DNA of 64,000 nt from Bacteroidales bacterium (GTDB taxonomy: Bacteria > Bacteroidota > Bacteroidia > Bacteroidales > UBA932), in assembly GCA_017443025.1 (NCBI GenBank), contig JAFSPG010000018.1, positions 124,001-188,000 of the forward strand. The letters run 5' to 3'. The notes below the pieces were generated by a model that saw only the letters and a program-made list of their open reading frames with translations, had not been told where the DNA came from and searched no databases. This document shows positions 33,918 through 42,330 of this stretch, piece by piece. Positions within the stretch are counted from its first letter, which is position 1, and every line of letters starts with the position of its first letter. A program made the translations under genes and the position numbers.

Positions 33918-35128
33918 ACCTGCAGGAATTTACACAGAGCAAGTATAACTTCGAAGAGTGCATGAAATGCACCGTCTGTACAGCCTACTGCCCGGTATTG
34001 CAGGTGAATCCCCTGTATCCCGGCCCCAAGCAGGCCGGCCCCGACGGCGAAAGGCTTCGTTTGAAGGACCCCTTCTTCTTCAACTACGCCCTCAAGTACT
34101 GCATGAACTGCAAGAGGTGCGAGGTTGCCTGCCCTTCCGGCGTAAAGGTCGCCGACCTCATCCAGGCTGCGAGAATCAAGCACGACCATTCCAAGCCCAA
34201 GCTGCGCGACCGCATGCTGGCTTCGACCGACACGATGGGCTCCCTGGCCCGTCCGCTGGCCCCTGTCGTAAATGCTACAATAGGGCTCGGGGTGACCAAA
34301 TCACTGCTTGACGCAACTCTCAAGATTGACAAGCACCGCACATTCCCGAAATACAGCGGAAGGAGTTTCGAGGGCTGGCTTAAACGCCACGCAAAGGCAC
34401 AGGCCGCCTTCCCGGAGCAGGTTGCCTACTTCCACGGCTGCTATGTAAATTACAACTATCCTCAGCTTGGCAAAGACCTCGTAAAGGTTCTCAACGCCCT
34501 TGGCGTCGGAGTACAGCTTCTCGAAAAGGAGAAGTGCTGCAGTATAGCCCTTATCACTAACGGAATGTCCGGAAAGGCCACGAAACAGGCCACACACAAT
34601 GTAGGTGTTCTGCGCAAGGCTATTATAGACAAGGGGCTCAAGGTACTTACAACATCCTCCACCTGCTCGCTTACCCTACGCGACGAATATCCCGGCTTGC
34701 TCGGAATCGACAATTCCGATATCCGAGGGGCCATCCAGATTGCCGTGCGCTACATATACGAGAAACTCGAGGGCGGAGCAAAGCTTGAATTCAAGCCCGA
34801 TTATCACAAGAAAATCGCTTATCACGTGCCCTGCCATATGGAAAGGCTCGGATGGGGAGTGTTCTCCGAAAAACTGTTGAGAAGTATTCCCGGTGTGGAA
34901 TTCACCCTCCTCGACTCCAACTGCTGCGGCATCGCCGGAACGTACGGATTCAAAAAGGAGAATTACGAAGCATCGCAGAAAATCGGTGAGCCCCTGTTTA
35001 ACCAGATCCGCGAGGTAAATCCCGACGTTGTAGCATGCGACTGCGAAACCTGCAAATGGCAGATAGAAATGAGCACCGGCTACAAAGTGATGAATCCAAT
35101 TTCGATTCTCGCAGAAGCCCTTGCTTAA
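33914..35128 (+). CDS. glpC: Anaerobic glycerol-3-phosphate dehydrogenase subunit C
   Basis: 404 residues. Two 4Fe-4S ferredoxin motifs are near the start (CMKCTVCTAYCPV and CMNCKRCEVACPSG), followed by two CCG-type cysteine-rich domains (EKCCSIALIT ... TSSTCSLTLRDEY and SNCCGIAGTYG ... CDCETCKWQ). It anchors the GlpAB dimer and delivers electrons to menaquinone. It is 23 bases upstream of glpT. Confidence 0.95.
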   Translation: MNLQEFTQSKYNFEECMKCTVCTAYCPVLQVNPLYPGPKQAGPDGERLRLKDPFFFNYALKYCMNCKRCEVACPSGVKVADLIQAARIKHDHSKPKLRDRMLASTDTMGSLARPLAPVVNATIGLGVTKSLLDATLKIDKHRTFPKYSGRSFEGWLKRHAKAQAAFPEQVAYFHGCYVNYNYPQLGKDLVKVLNALGVGVQLLEKEKCCSIALITNGMSGKATKQATHNVGVLRKAIIDKGLKVLTTSSTCSLTLRDEYPGLLGIDNSDIRGAIQIAVRYIYEKLEGGAKLEFKPDYHKKIAYHVPCHMERLGWGVFSEKLLRSIPGVEFTLLDSNCCGIAGTYGFKKENYEASQKIGEPLFNQIREVNPDVVACDCETCKWQIEMSTGYKVMNPISILAEALA

Positions 35129-35151
35129 TTTGAAATCAAAAAATTTGAGAT

Positions 35152-36522
35152 ATGCTTAAATTCCTTCAGCAACCTGCCTACAAGCCGGCCGAAACCGGCC
35201 CTGAGGCCGACGCCAGATACAAACGCCTTAGACTTCAGGTCTTCCTTGGCGCATTCATCGGATATGCCGGATTCTATCTGGTGCGCAAAAACCTGTCGAT
35301 GGCTATCCCGTCGATGGCCGCCCTCGGCTTCGACAAATCGGAGCTCGGTTTCGTCCTAGGCCTTAACGCCGCGGCCTACGCCTTGTCGAAATTCCTTATG
35401 GGCAGCGTCTCCGACCGCTCCAACGCCCGCGTTTTCCTGCCACTCGGCCTTATCCTGACGGCAATCTCGATGTGCTTCATGATTGTGCCGATTCAGTTCA
35501 TCGGCGCCGAGCACAAGGGTATGGCAATTCTGCTGATGGGCGTTCTTAACTGCCTCGTAGGCTGGTTCAACGGAATGGGCTGGCCTCCATGCGGAAGGGT
35601 TATGACCCACTGGTTCTCAGTAAGCGAGAGAGGTACGATGATGAGCATCTGGAACTGCGCCCATAACGTTGGCGGCGCCCTTGTCGGGCCTATGGCCACT
35701 TATGGCGCCGTGTGGTTCGGCAGCTGGTTCTATGGCGCCCACGAGAATCTGTACTTCCTTATCGGCACCTTTGCCTTCCCGGCCGCCGTGGCTCTGCTGA
35801 TTGCCCTGCTCGCATATATTATGCTTCGCGACACTCCGCAGTCCTGCGGACTTACGTCCATCGAGGCCTGGAGGAATGATTATCCGAAGAATTATTCCGA
35901 GAAGCACGAGGAGACTCTTACCACCAAGGAGATTCTCTTCAAATATGTGCTGAACAATAAATTCCTGTGGTTCATCGCCCTGTCCAACGCCTTCGTCTAT
36001 ATGGTGCGCTACGGCTGCCTCGACTGGGCTCCTACAATTCTTACCGAAAAGGGCATCGACCTGAAGAGCGCCGGCTGGGCCTACTTCGCCTATGAGTTCG
36101 CGGCCATTCCCGGCACGCTCCTCTGCGGCTGGCTCTCCGACAAACTCTTCCACGGCAAGAGGGCTCTCCCGACGATGATATTCATGGCTCTGGTACTGGT
36201 GTTCGTGGCCCTGTACTGGATGTATATCGACAATCTCAGTGTTGTCATCATCTGCCTTATCGGCATAGGCTTCTTCATTTACGGACCGGTGATGCTGATT
36301 GGCGTACAGGCCCTTGACCTCGCCCCGAAGAATGCCGCCGGCACTGCTGCCGGACTCACGGGCTTCTTCGGCTACTTCCTCGGCACATTCATCCTGGCCA
36401 ACACCCTTATCGGCTATGTAGCCAAGACTGCAGGATGGAGCTGGACCTTTGCCATGCTAATCGCCGCCTGTCTCCTGTCCATCTTCTTCATGGGTCTGAC
36501 CTACAAGGAAGAACGCCGGTAA
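35152..36522 (+). CDS. glpT: Glycerol-3-phosphate:phosphate antiporter (MFS)
   Basis: 456 residues, about twelve membrane segments. The organophosphate:phosphate antiporter signatures GYAGFYLVRKNLSMAIPSM near residue 40 and YMVRYGCLDWAPTIL near 285 contain the paired Arg residues that bind phosphate. Genomic partnership with glpABC supports glycerol-3-phosphate over hexose phosphate as the substrate. No glpK or glpF lies next to it, so this cluster appears set up to use glycerol-3-phosphate taken from outside. Confidence 0.92.
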   Translation: MLKFLQQPAYKPAETGPEADARYKRLRLQVFLGAFIGYAGFYLVRKNLSMAIPSMAALGFDKSELGFVLGLNAAAYALSKFLMGSVSDRSNARVFLPLGLILTAISMCFMIVPIQFIGAEHKGMAILLMGVLNCLVGWFNGMGWPPCGRVMTHWFSVSERGTMMSIWNCAHNVGGALVGPMATYGAVWFGSWFYGAHENLYFLIGTFAFPAAVALLIALLAYIMLRDTPQSCGLTSIEAWRNDYPKNYSEKHEETLTTKEILFKYVLNNKFLWFIALSNAFVYMVRYGCLDWAPTILTEKGIDLKSAGWAYFAYEFAAIPGTLLCGWLSDKLFHGKRALPTMIFMALVLVFVALYWMYIDNLSVVIICLIGIGFFIYGPVMLIGVQALDLAPKNAAGTAAGLTGFFGYFLGTFILANTLIGYVAKTAGWSWTFAMLIAACLLSIFFMGLTYKEERR

Positions 36523-36546
36523 ACTACACAGAAAAATAGGAAGATA

Positions 36547-36972
36547 ATGTATTCGTACAAAGAACTCTCTCAAGGCTACTATGTTCTTAGCCTTGACAAC
36601 CATGTTGAGATAATGGAAGCTCTCGCCGCTTTCTGCGGCGAGAAGCATATCCTAGCCGGCGAAATCAGCGGCCTTGGCGCCACCAACGACGCCACATTCC
36701 GCTATCTGAATCCCTCTACGATGAAGTACGTCGACAAGACCTTCGCGGAGCAGATGGAAATCACCAACCTGATCGGCAACATATCCGAAAAAGACGGCAA
36801 ACCCTACCTGCACGTCCACGTTACCGCCAGCCGCAGCGACTACAGCTGCATCGGCGGCCACCTGCTCTCTGCGCGCATCAACGGCGCCTGCGAACTCTTC
36901 GTCAAGACCTTCCCGGAGCCCATCCATCGCCGCCACGACCCCACCACCGGCCTCAACATGTATCAGCTATAA
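36547..36972 (+). CDS. PPC/DUF296 domain DNA-binding-like protein
   Basis: 141 residues. The plants-and-prokaryotes-conserved domain is recognised by HILAGEISGLGATNDATFRY and LHVHVTASRSDYSCIGGHL, whose His residues may bind metal in this trimeric fold. In plants the domain is joined to AT-hooks; the bacterial single-domain proteins have no agreed function. It follows glpT by 24 bases with no terminator between, so it is probably transcribed with the glp genes. Confidence 0.87.
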   Translation: MYSYKELSQGYYVLSLDNHVEIMEALAAFCGEKHILAGEISGLGATNDATFRYLNPSTMKYVDKTFAEQMEITNLIGNISEKDGKPYLHVHVTASRSDYSCIGGHLLSARINGACELFVKTFPEPIHRRHDPTTGLNMYQL

Positions 36973-37010
36973 TTCCGCCGCCACGCAGGAAGCGAGGCGA
37001 GTATATCATA

Positions 37011-37099
37011 GCGGTGCAGACGTCCCTTTGACTGGGACGTCTGCGCTGATTTTGGCGTTTTTCGGTGCAGTCGTCCAAGATTTTGGGACGTCTGCGCCG
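37011..37099. repeat. Two tandem related hairpins between convergent genes
   Basis: Hairpin 1 has a perfect 11-bp stem, GCAGACGTCCC at 37016-37026 with its complement at 37034-37044. Hairpin 2 (37063-37099) is a degenerate copy of the same arms, with stem CGG-T-GCAGTCGTCC against GGACGTCTGC-G-CCG, one mismatch and one wobble. They are separated by TGATTTTGGCGTTTTTC. The position between the plus-strand PPC gene and minus-strand trmB fits a double terminator for convergent transcripts, but the near-duplication also looks like a dispersed repeat. Confidence 0.65.
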
Positions 37100-37107
37100 G
37101 GGAATGG

Positions 37108-38043
37108 CTAAAGATCCGGGAGGGCGACGCTGTGGCGGGGGCCCTCGACGGAGCGCCAGTAATCAGCGTCGAACGACGACGGGCTGAGGATATCATCTGA
37201 GGTGCCGATGCAGAAGCAGAGGTAGGTGATACGGTAGCCCTGGCGGCTGAACATCGTCTCGTAGTAGGTGTGGACCTCGAAGATGGCGTCGACCTGCGCG
37301 TCGGAGAGGGCCTCCGCCCCGCCGAGCCGCGCCCGACGAGTTTCGCGAGCCTCGGCCTGCGGAGGATATGGCTGGCCGCATAAGCCGGCATTGGCTCCCG
37401 AAAAGGGAGGGGACCCACGAAGTGGGGAGGACCGGCGATGCGGCTCTGCCATATCCTCCGAGTAAAGGTCCTCAGAGCGGGCGAGGATGGAGAAGGAGTT
37501 CTCGCGGCAGAGAGCAAGTGTGTACTGATGCAGGAACATGCTGTCCGTCTTCAGGTGAATCAGCCCACCGGGAGCGAGAAACTCCCGATAGCGTTTAAGG
37601 AAAAGCGGGCTTGACAGACGGGAATTCTCGTGATGAAGCTGCGGGTCGGAGAAAGTCAGCCAGATTTCCGCCACCTCGGAAGGAGCGAAAAAAGCGGGAA
37701 TGAACTCGATTCTGGTACGCAGAAAAGCCACATTCCCCATCTTGCTCAAGGTAGCCTCCTTTGCACCCCTCCAGAGCCTTGCACCCTTGATATCCACACC
37801 AATATAATTATAGTCCGGATTCCGGCGAGCCAAATCGATGGTATATTCTCCACGCCCGCATCCAAGCTCCAGCACGATAGGCCTCGGCGCATCGAACATC
37901 TTTTCGTTCCAATGCCCCTTGAGCGGATGATCCTTCAAGGCGAACTCCCTGCCACGCCCGGAAAGAACTTCCTCGGCAGCAGGCTGTACAAGACAGGCGA
38001 AAGTCTCGTTCTCGGCAAATTTGCGCAGTTTTCCGTGACCCAT
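37108..38043 (-). CDS. trmB: tRNA (guanine-N7)-methyltransferase with an in-frame repeat insertion
   Basis: 311 residues from the ATG at 38043, which lies one base from the gldH stop. The SAM-binding fold is clear: IVLELGCGRGEYTIDLA (about 56-72), YIGVDIKGARLWRGAKEA, NVAFLRTRIEFI and EIWLTFSDPQ, the form usual in Bacteroidota. It methylates G46 of tRNAs. Between SEDLYSED (about 190-197) and ALSDAQVDAIFEVHTYYE (about 245) it carries about 48 extra residues, of which 195-228 are encoded by a 101-bp palindromic element (37360-37460). In relatives these two blocks are nearly adjacent, from memory of the family. The insert is in frame, is Arg/Pro/Ser-rich and is probably a surface loop. The active-site motifs are intact, so the enzyme may still work. 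Confidence 0.92.
   Translation of the reverse strand: MGHGKLRKFAENETFACLVQPAAEEVLSGRGREFALKDHPLKGHWNEKMFDAPRPIVLELGCGRGEYTIDLARRNPDYNYIGVDIKGARLWRGAKEATLSKMGNVAFLRTRIEFIPAFFAPSEVAEIWLTFSDPQLHHENSRLSSPLFLKRYREFLAPGGLIHLKTDSMFLHQYTLALCRENSFSILARSEDLYSEDMAEPHRRSSPLRGSPPFSGANAGLCGQPYPPQAEARETRRARLGGAEALSDAQVDAIFEVHTYYETMFSRQGYRITYLCFCIGTSDDILSPSSFDADYWRSVEGPRHSVALPDL
37321..37356. repeat. Short inverted repeat flanking element B within trmB
   Basis: GCCGAG at 37321-37326 pairs with CTCGGC at 37351-37356, with CGC/GCG continuing the stem inward. It abuts element B and lies in the same extra region of trmB (about residues 229-241). It may be part of the same insertion or an older one. Confidence 0.4.
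37360..37460. repeat. Nested palindromic element, copy B (inside trmB)
   Basis: The outer stem is a perfect 13-bp inverted repeat (CGGAGGATATGGC at 37360-37372 with 37448-37460). Inside it lie GCCGCAT/ATGCGGC (37375-37381 with 37438-37444) and GCCGG/CCGGC (37384-37388 with 37432-37436). Two inner hairpins complete it: CTCCC-GAAAA-GGGAG (37395-37409) and CCCAC-GAA-GTGGG (37414-37426). The core GGGAGGGG-ACCCA-loop-TGGGGAGGA matches that of copy A at 24936-24964. Placement within an ORF without breaking it recalls the Rickettsia palindromic elements, but no relation is claimed. Confidence 0.8.
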
Positions 38044-38044
38044 G

Positions 38045-38470
38045 TTATTCCCTTTCAAGACGCACCCCGACTCCGCGAAGCGCCAGTTTTTCAATATCCT
38101 CCGGAAGAAAACGAACTGTCATCGACCATTCCCCATACGACACCGGCCTGAATCCCTCGGAAATAACCTTTACGAACACTGAAGACGAAGGATTATTCTC
38201 TACGATATCGGTAAATTGGAAATCCAAACGGTCTCTGTACACAAGGCTGTCCGGTGACAGCAGAGATACCTCAACCGGCAAAACTGCATCATCTCCGACA
38301 GCGGACTCCCCCGCATAAATCAACAGCTCAAGGCTGTAACGAAGCGAATCAGCCATATCAAGAGTAAAGGAAACTGAATCCCCATCGATAAGCCTGTACG
38401 ATTCGTCGCTCGCCGGCCTGGAGCAGGCGAACAAAAGGGAGGCAAACACTATGAAGGCAAGCCGCCTCAC
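38045..38470 (-). CDS. gldH: GldH-like gliding-motility-type lipoprotein
   Basis: 141 residues with lipobox LLFAC (Cys16). The remainder is a beta-rich domain with DSLRYSLELLIY and GEWSMTVRFLPEDIEKLALRGVGVRL, the pattern of GldH. In Bacteroidales GldH homologues are present in non-gliding species and their job is unclear. The start overlaps the ricT stop by four bases; the holB-ricT-gldH order is common in Bacteroides relatives. Confidence 0.85.
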   Translation of the reverse strand: MRRLAFIVFASLLFACSRPASDESYRLIDGDSVSFTLDMADSLRYSLELLIYAGESAVGDDAVLPVEVSLLSPDSLVYRDRLDFQFTDIVENNPSSSVFVKVISEGFRPVSYGEWSMTVRFLPEDIEKLALRGVGVRLERE

Positions 38471-39639
38471 TGCTTTGAATTATTCTGATTACCCTCGCCC
38501 TTGCCGCGGCCATGGCGGTTCCGGCCGACCCCACGGTGCTTCTCCTTCTTCGGGCGGTCGAAGCGGGTAATGCTTTCGTCGCCCACGGAAGTGATGAACT
38601 CCGGCTTGGAAGGCTCCGGCTCAAGCTTGAGAGACTCCGGCTTGATGCCATTGCGGTTCATCTTGATGATTTCGCGGACCTCATAAGCATCGAGAGGATA
38701 AATATCGGCAAGAGAATTCTTGTCGTAGGAGAAATACATTAGCTCCTTGAGAATATCCGTCTTGACAAGATATGCCAGGCCGTCCTCGAACTCCAAAGGC
38801 TCCACCACCTTGGGCAGACGGCTCTGGGCATCGAGATAATTGGCAACTTCGAAATTCAGGCAGCACTTGAGTTTGCCGCACTGACCGGCGAGTTTCTGTG
38901 GATTCAGCGACAAATCCTGCACACGGGCAGCAGAAGTAGTGATAGACTTGAACTGAGTGATATAATTAGCGCAGCAAAGCTCACGCCCGCAAACCCCGAG
39001 GCCGCCGATAAGGCCGGCCTCCTGGCGGGCACCGATCTGCTTCATCTCGATGCGGATTCTGAACTCCTCTGCGAACACCTTGATCAGCTGACGGAAGTCC
39101 ACGCGCCCGTCAGCGATATAATAGAAGATGGCTTTCGTACCGTCGCCCTGAAACTCCACGTCACCGATTTTCATCTCCAGGCCAAGTTCGACGGCAATCT
39201 GACGGGCACGAATCATTGTCTCCTGTTCACGGGCGATGGCTTCCTGCCACTTTTCAATATCGAAAGCCTTGGCCCTGCGGTAGATTCTCTTGAATTCGTA
39301 TGTCTCGGGATTGATACCCTTAGCGGCCATCTGACGGCCGACTACGGCACCCTCAAGGGTAACGATGCCAAGATCGTGACCGGAAGCAGCCTCGACTATA
39401 ACCAGGTCGCCAACGCGAATACTCTGCCCGGAATCATTGACATAGATTCCCTTGCGGGTATTCTTGAACCGCACCTCGAAATATTTGTCGAACTGCTCCT
39501 GGCCAATCCCGGCCATCCAGTCGTAAGACGCAAGTTTGCAGCAACCTAAGCGATAATTACACTTGAGCTGGTCTTCAGCATCGCGGGTGACGGTACATCC
39601 TCGGTTGCAGTCAAACTGTATATTTTCATTCTCGTTCAT
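38467..39639 (-). CDS. RicT/YaaT family protein (PSP1 domain)
   Basis: 390 residues. The PSP1 C-terminal domain is clear, with DGRVDFRQLIKVFAEEFRIRIEMKQIGARQEA, GLGVCGRELCC and KLAGQCGKLKCCLNFE; the clustered cysteines bind iron-sulphur clusters in the Bacillus homologue. The N-terminus adds another Cys group (CNRGC ... CNYRLGCCKL). The tail is basic and Gly-rich (RHRGVGRNRHGRG-like). In Bacillus RicT belongs to the RicAFT complex with RNase Y; the partners are not visible here. It lies 18 bases after holB. Confidence 0.9.
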   Translation of the reverse strand: MNENENIQFDCNRGCTVTRDAEDQLKCNYRLGCCKLASYDWMAGIGQEQFDKYFEVRFKNTRKGIYVNDSGQSIRVGDLVIVEAASGHDLGIVTLEGAVVGRQMAAKGINPETYEFKRIYRRAKAFDIEKWQEAIAREQETMIRARQIAVELGLEMKIGDVEFQGDGTKAIFYYIADGRVDFRQLIKVFAEEFRIRIEMKQIGARQEAGLIGGLGVCGRELCCANYITQFKSITTSAARVQDLSLNPQKLAGQCGKLKCCLNFEVANYLDAQSRLPKVVEPLEFEDGLAYLVKTDILKELMYFSYDKNSLADIYPLDAYEVREIIKMNRNGIKPESLKLEPEPSKPEFITSVGDESITRFDRPKKEKHRGVGRNRHGRGKGEGNQNNSKQ

Positions 39640-39657
39640 AATTCTTGTTTTTACGGA

Positions 39658-40833
39658 TTACCGTTTTCTGGCAGCCACGAAAAGACGGGTTACCATATTG
39701 CAGAATATTATTTTCTGCAGAACATTCCTCTCGAGCATCCCGACCGAGCGGGTAAGGATAGTCTGAGCGGCCTCGGGGAACTTCGGATTGAGGGATGAGG
39801 CCGCAGCAACGTACCACTGCCTCTCCTGCGGAGTGATTCCTGACATTGATATTTCTTCCTCGCGCGTGGCGAAGAACAGCTTTCTTACACAGGCTCCGGC
39901 GTAGATACAGAAGGCCTTCTGCCTCTCTCGGGAGTCGAGTCCGACCAGAGCATCCGCCACTTCAAGAGCACCGGAAAGGTCATTATCCTTTATTCTGTCG
40001 ATAAGCGAGTGGAAAAGCTCGTCATAGAGGGAGACGTCGCCGGAATCATTTATCATCTGAAGGGCTGCACCAAGGCTGCCAGCCGACAGGGTTGCGGCCT
40101 GGGAGATGAGAGAAGGAGATGGACCTCCATCGAAATGACCGTCGCTTCCACCTCCGAGGATATCCATTAAGGAGGATTCTATTTCCTCGACCTCAAGCGG
40201 CATTACGCGGATGAGCTGGCAGCGCGAAGAAATCGTAGGGAGTAACGACTCGGGAGAGTGTGTGACAAGTATGAAAATCGTCTTCTCCGCCGGCTCCTCG
40301 AGAGATTTGAGCAGCATATTGGCCGTCTGCTGGTTCATCTTCTCGGGCAGATATATAAAGATGCCTCTCCAGCCGTCGCCCACAGAAGAAAGCGACAACT
40401 TCCTGAGAATTTCGCCGCCCTCTTTCACGGTGATGGCCCCGGCCTTCTTTTCAAAGCCAAGAGCCTCGGCCAGCTCATTTTCGAGGAAGTAAGGATTTGC
40501 CGCGAACAGCTCCCTCCACATGGGAAGGAACATACTGCATGTCAAATCTTTAACCGCCCCGCTCACCTTAGTCCCGGAAGTAATCGGGAAGGTGAAATGC
40601 ATATCCGGATGCCCAAGTTTGGAAATCTGGTTGCAGTCGCGGCACTCCCCGCAGGAATCGCCGCCGTGGCGACACTTGCAGTTCAGATATTGCAGGAAGG
40701 CTACGCCAAGGGCAAGGGCCCCGCAGCCATCGTTCTCATAGAACAGGATGGCGTGAGGGACGTGGCCGCTGTCGGCCATCCCCCGCAGCGTCCGCTTGAC
40801 TGAAGCATTTCCGTATATCTGCGAGAATTTCAT
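39658..40833 (-). CDS. holB: DNA polymerase III delta-prime subunit
   Basis: 391 residues of the clamp-loader AAA+ family. A zinc module (CKCRHGGDSCGECRDC, about 53-68) and the sensor region (SLEEPAEKTIFILVTHSPESLLPTISSRCQLI) are present. The P-loop is degenerate (NDGCGALA), as usual for delta-prime, which does not hydrolyse ATP. It loads the sliding clamp. Its start overlaps the polyprenyl synthase stop by one base (TAATG). Confidence 0.92.
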   Translation of the reverse strand: MKFSQIYGNASVKRTLRGMADSGHVPHAILFYENDGCGALALGVAFLQYLNCKCRHGGDSCGECRDCNQISKLGHPDMHFTFPITSGTKVSGAVKDLTCSMFLPMWRELFAANPYFLENELAEALGFEKKAGAITVKEGGEILRKLSLSSVGDGWRGIFIYLPEKMNQQTANMLLKSLEEPAEKTIFILVTHSPESLLPTISSRCQLIRVMPLEVEEIESSLMDILGGGSDGHFDGGPSPSLISQAATLSAGSLGAALQMINDSGDVSLYDELFHSLIDRIKDNDLSGALEVADALVGLDSRERQKAFCIYAGACVRKLFFATREEEISMSGITPQERQWYVAAASSLNPKFPEAAQTILTRSVGMLERNVLQKIIFCNMVTRLFVAARKR

Positions 40834-41807
40834 CAGAACGTCCTCTCTGAGATATAATGAACAACGTAAGCCAGATACTCCTTCTCCTGGCAGTCGGGGA
40901 ACGCCGACAGCGACTCAACCGCCTCATGCAAGTAATACTGCATCCTCTTCTCGGCATAATGGATACCTTCTCCGTCCCGGACATACTCCATAATCTCGGC
41001 TATATATTCAGGATGCTCCGGCACAAGGCAAACCTTCTTGCGGATTTCGGTCTCACGCTCAGGCTTTGTCTTGAAAGCTCCCAGCAGAGGAAGAGTTATC
41101 TTTCTCTCACGAAGGTCCTGTCCTACCGGCTTTCCTATATTGGAAGCCTCCTGATAATCGAAGATGTCGTCCTTGATCTGGAATGCCATACCGACGCAAC
41201 GGGCGTAATTCGCCGCAGCGGCGACACGAGCGTCCGGGACTCCGGCAGAGATGGCGGCAGAATAGGCAGAAACCTCAAACAAAGAGGCAGTCTTGTCGAA
41301 GATGACACGCAGGTAATCTTCCTCGGTGGTCCTGCCTGTACGAGCGAGCTCAAGCTGGAGCATCTCCCCTTCGGCAAGATGCGACAGAGTTTTTGCGAAG
41401 CCGTGCATCACGCGATCGCCGTAGCGCTGAGCGCTTAAAATCACATCTATACCCTTGACGAGCCAGAAATCTCCGAGTAGGACCGAAGCCCTGGGCCCGA
41501 GAATCGAACTAACCGTAGGCTTGCCGCGACGAAGCGAAGCATCGTCGGCCACATCGTCGTGCAGCAGGGAGGCATTATGTATAAGTTCGGAAGCGGCCGC
41601 GAAAAGATAAGTGTCGTCGTTGCAACGCCCCAGAGCTTTGGCAACCAGAACCGCCATAATCGGACGGATTCTCTTTCCGCCGGAAGCAAGAACATCGTTA
41701 TTTGTCTCCTGGAGCAGACGGATATCGCTTCCAAGCGAAGCCCTCATTATCGACTCCACCCTTGCAATATCGGCTGACATGTATTTCGAGAGATGCTTTG
41801 CTTCCAT
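40833..41807 (-). CDS. Trans-polyprenyl diphosphate synthase (octaprenyl/solanesyl type)
   Basis: 324 residues. The two aspartate-rich motifs of isoprenyl synthases are DDVADD (84-89) and DDIFD (213-217); GGKRIRP (43-49) and the FQIKDDIFDYQ context fit the long-chain class that makes the side chain of menaquinone. Allylic diphosphate plus isopentenyl diphosphate is the expected reaction; chain length cannot be fixed by eye. menA and menG lie elsewhere in this window (57.5-59.1 kb). Confidence 0.93.
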   Translation of the reverse strand: MEAKHLSKYMSADIARVESIMRASLGSDIRLLQETNNDVLASGGKRIRPIMAVLVAKALGRCNDDTYLFAAASELIHNASLLHDDVADDASLRRGKPTVSSILGPRASVLLGDFWLVKGIDVILSAQRYGDRVMHGFAKTLSHLAEGEMLQLELARTGRTTEEDYLRVIFDKTASLFEVSAYSAAISAGVPDARVAAAANYARCVGMAFQIKDDIFDYQEASNIGKPVGQDLRERKITLPLLGAFKTKPERETEIRKKVCLVPEHPEYIAEIMEYVRDGEGIHYAEKRMQYYLHEAVESLSAFPDCQEKEYLAYVVHYISERTF

Positions 41808-41820
41808 TCCTTAAACGAAA

Positions 41821-42330
41821 TTAAAAGAACCAGACTCCGGTCAGGGCAAAACCCTTGAAGCGAGTGTACCTTTCGCCGCCAAGATTCCAGAAATACTTGG
41901 CCGAGAGCTGGATCTTCCACAGCTCCAGACCGCCGCCCACAGCGACGCCGTGCTCATATCTGTGGCCATGATCCGCCTTGACGGCATAGCCCAGGAATCC
42001 TTCCGCGAAGATATAAGGGCGAAGCAATATCAAATCTACACCCCACTGGAGCTGAACAGGCACCTCGAGATAAGAATACTTCGAGGTTATAGTCCTGACC
42101 ACGGTATCCACGACAGCCACTTCGGGAGTATTACTCGAGAGTTCCTTGGTCTGGTACATAAGGCCGCCCTGCACGGCAAAGCCTCCGGGCAGCGACACCT
42201 GAACGACAGCTCCGGCGCTGTATTCGTCAGACGACTTGAAGCCTACTGCAGAACCGAAGAGAATCTGCGCCTGAGCACAGATTCCGGCTGCAAGAAGCAG
42301 AACGACGCTTACGAGAGTCTTCCTGAACAT
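41821..42330 (-). CDS. Outer-membrane beta-barrel protein, PorT-like
   Basis: 169 residues with signal peptide (1-21, AQA|Q). Alternating hydrophobic strands (GGFAVQGGLMYQTKEL, YSYLEVPVQLQWGV, LRPYIFAEGFLGYAV, LEVWKIQ-like LELWKIQLSAKYF) and the C-terminal FALTGVWFF suggest an eight-stranded barrel. The YLEVPVQL phrase is typical of the PorT/OMP_b-brl group. Function unknown. One-base overlap with trxA. Confidence 0.82.
   Translation of the reverse strand: MFRKTLVSVVLLLAAGICAQAQILFGSAVGFKSSDEYSAGAVVQVSLPGGFAVQGGLMYQTKELSSNTPEVAVVDTVVRTITSKYSYLEVPVQLQWGVDLILLRPYIFAEGFLGYAVKADHGHRYEHGVAVGGGLELWKIQLSAKYFWNLGGERYTRFKGFALTGVWFF

Noticed and set aside
36963-37517. A 184-codon minus-strand frame through the tandem hairpins and the trmB 3' end
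   Set aside because: It uses another frame of trmB and reads the repeats as low-complexity protein; trmB in the other frame has the conserved motifs.
37640-37680. TFSDPQ instead of the FPDPWPK seen in E. coli TrmB
   Set aside because: The SDPQ form is usual in Bacteroidota TrmB as far as I recall, so it is not a lesion.
40640-40790. Missing Walker A lysine in HolB taken as a defect
   Set aside because: Delta-prime subunits normally lack a working P-loop, so this is expected.
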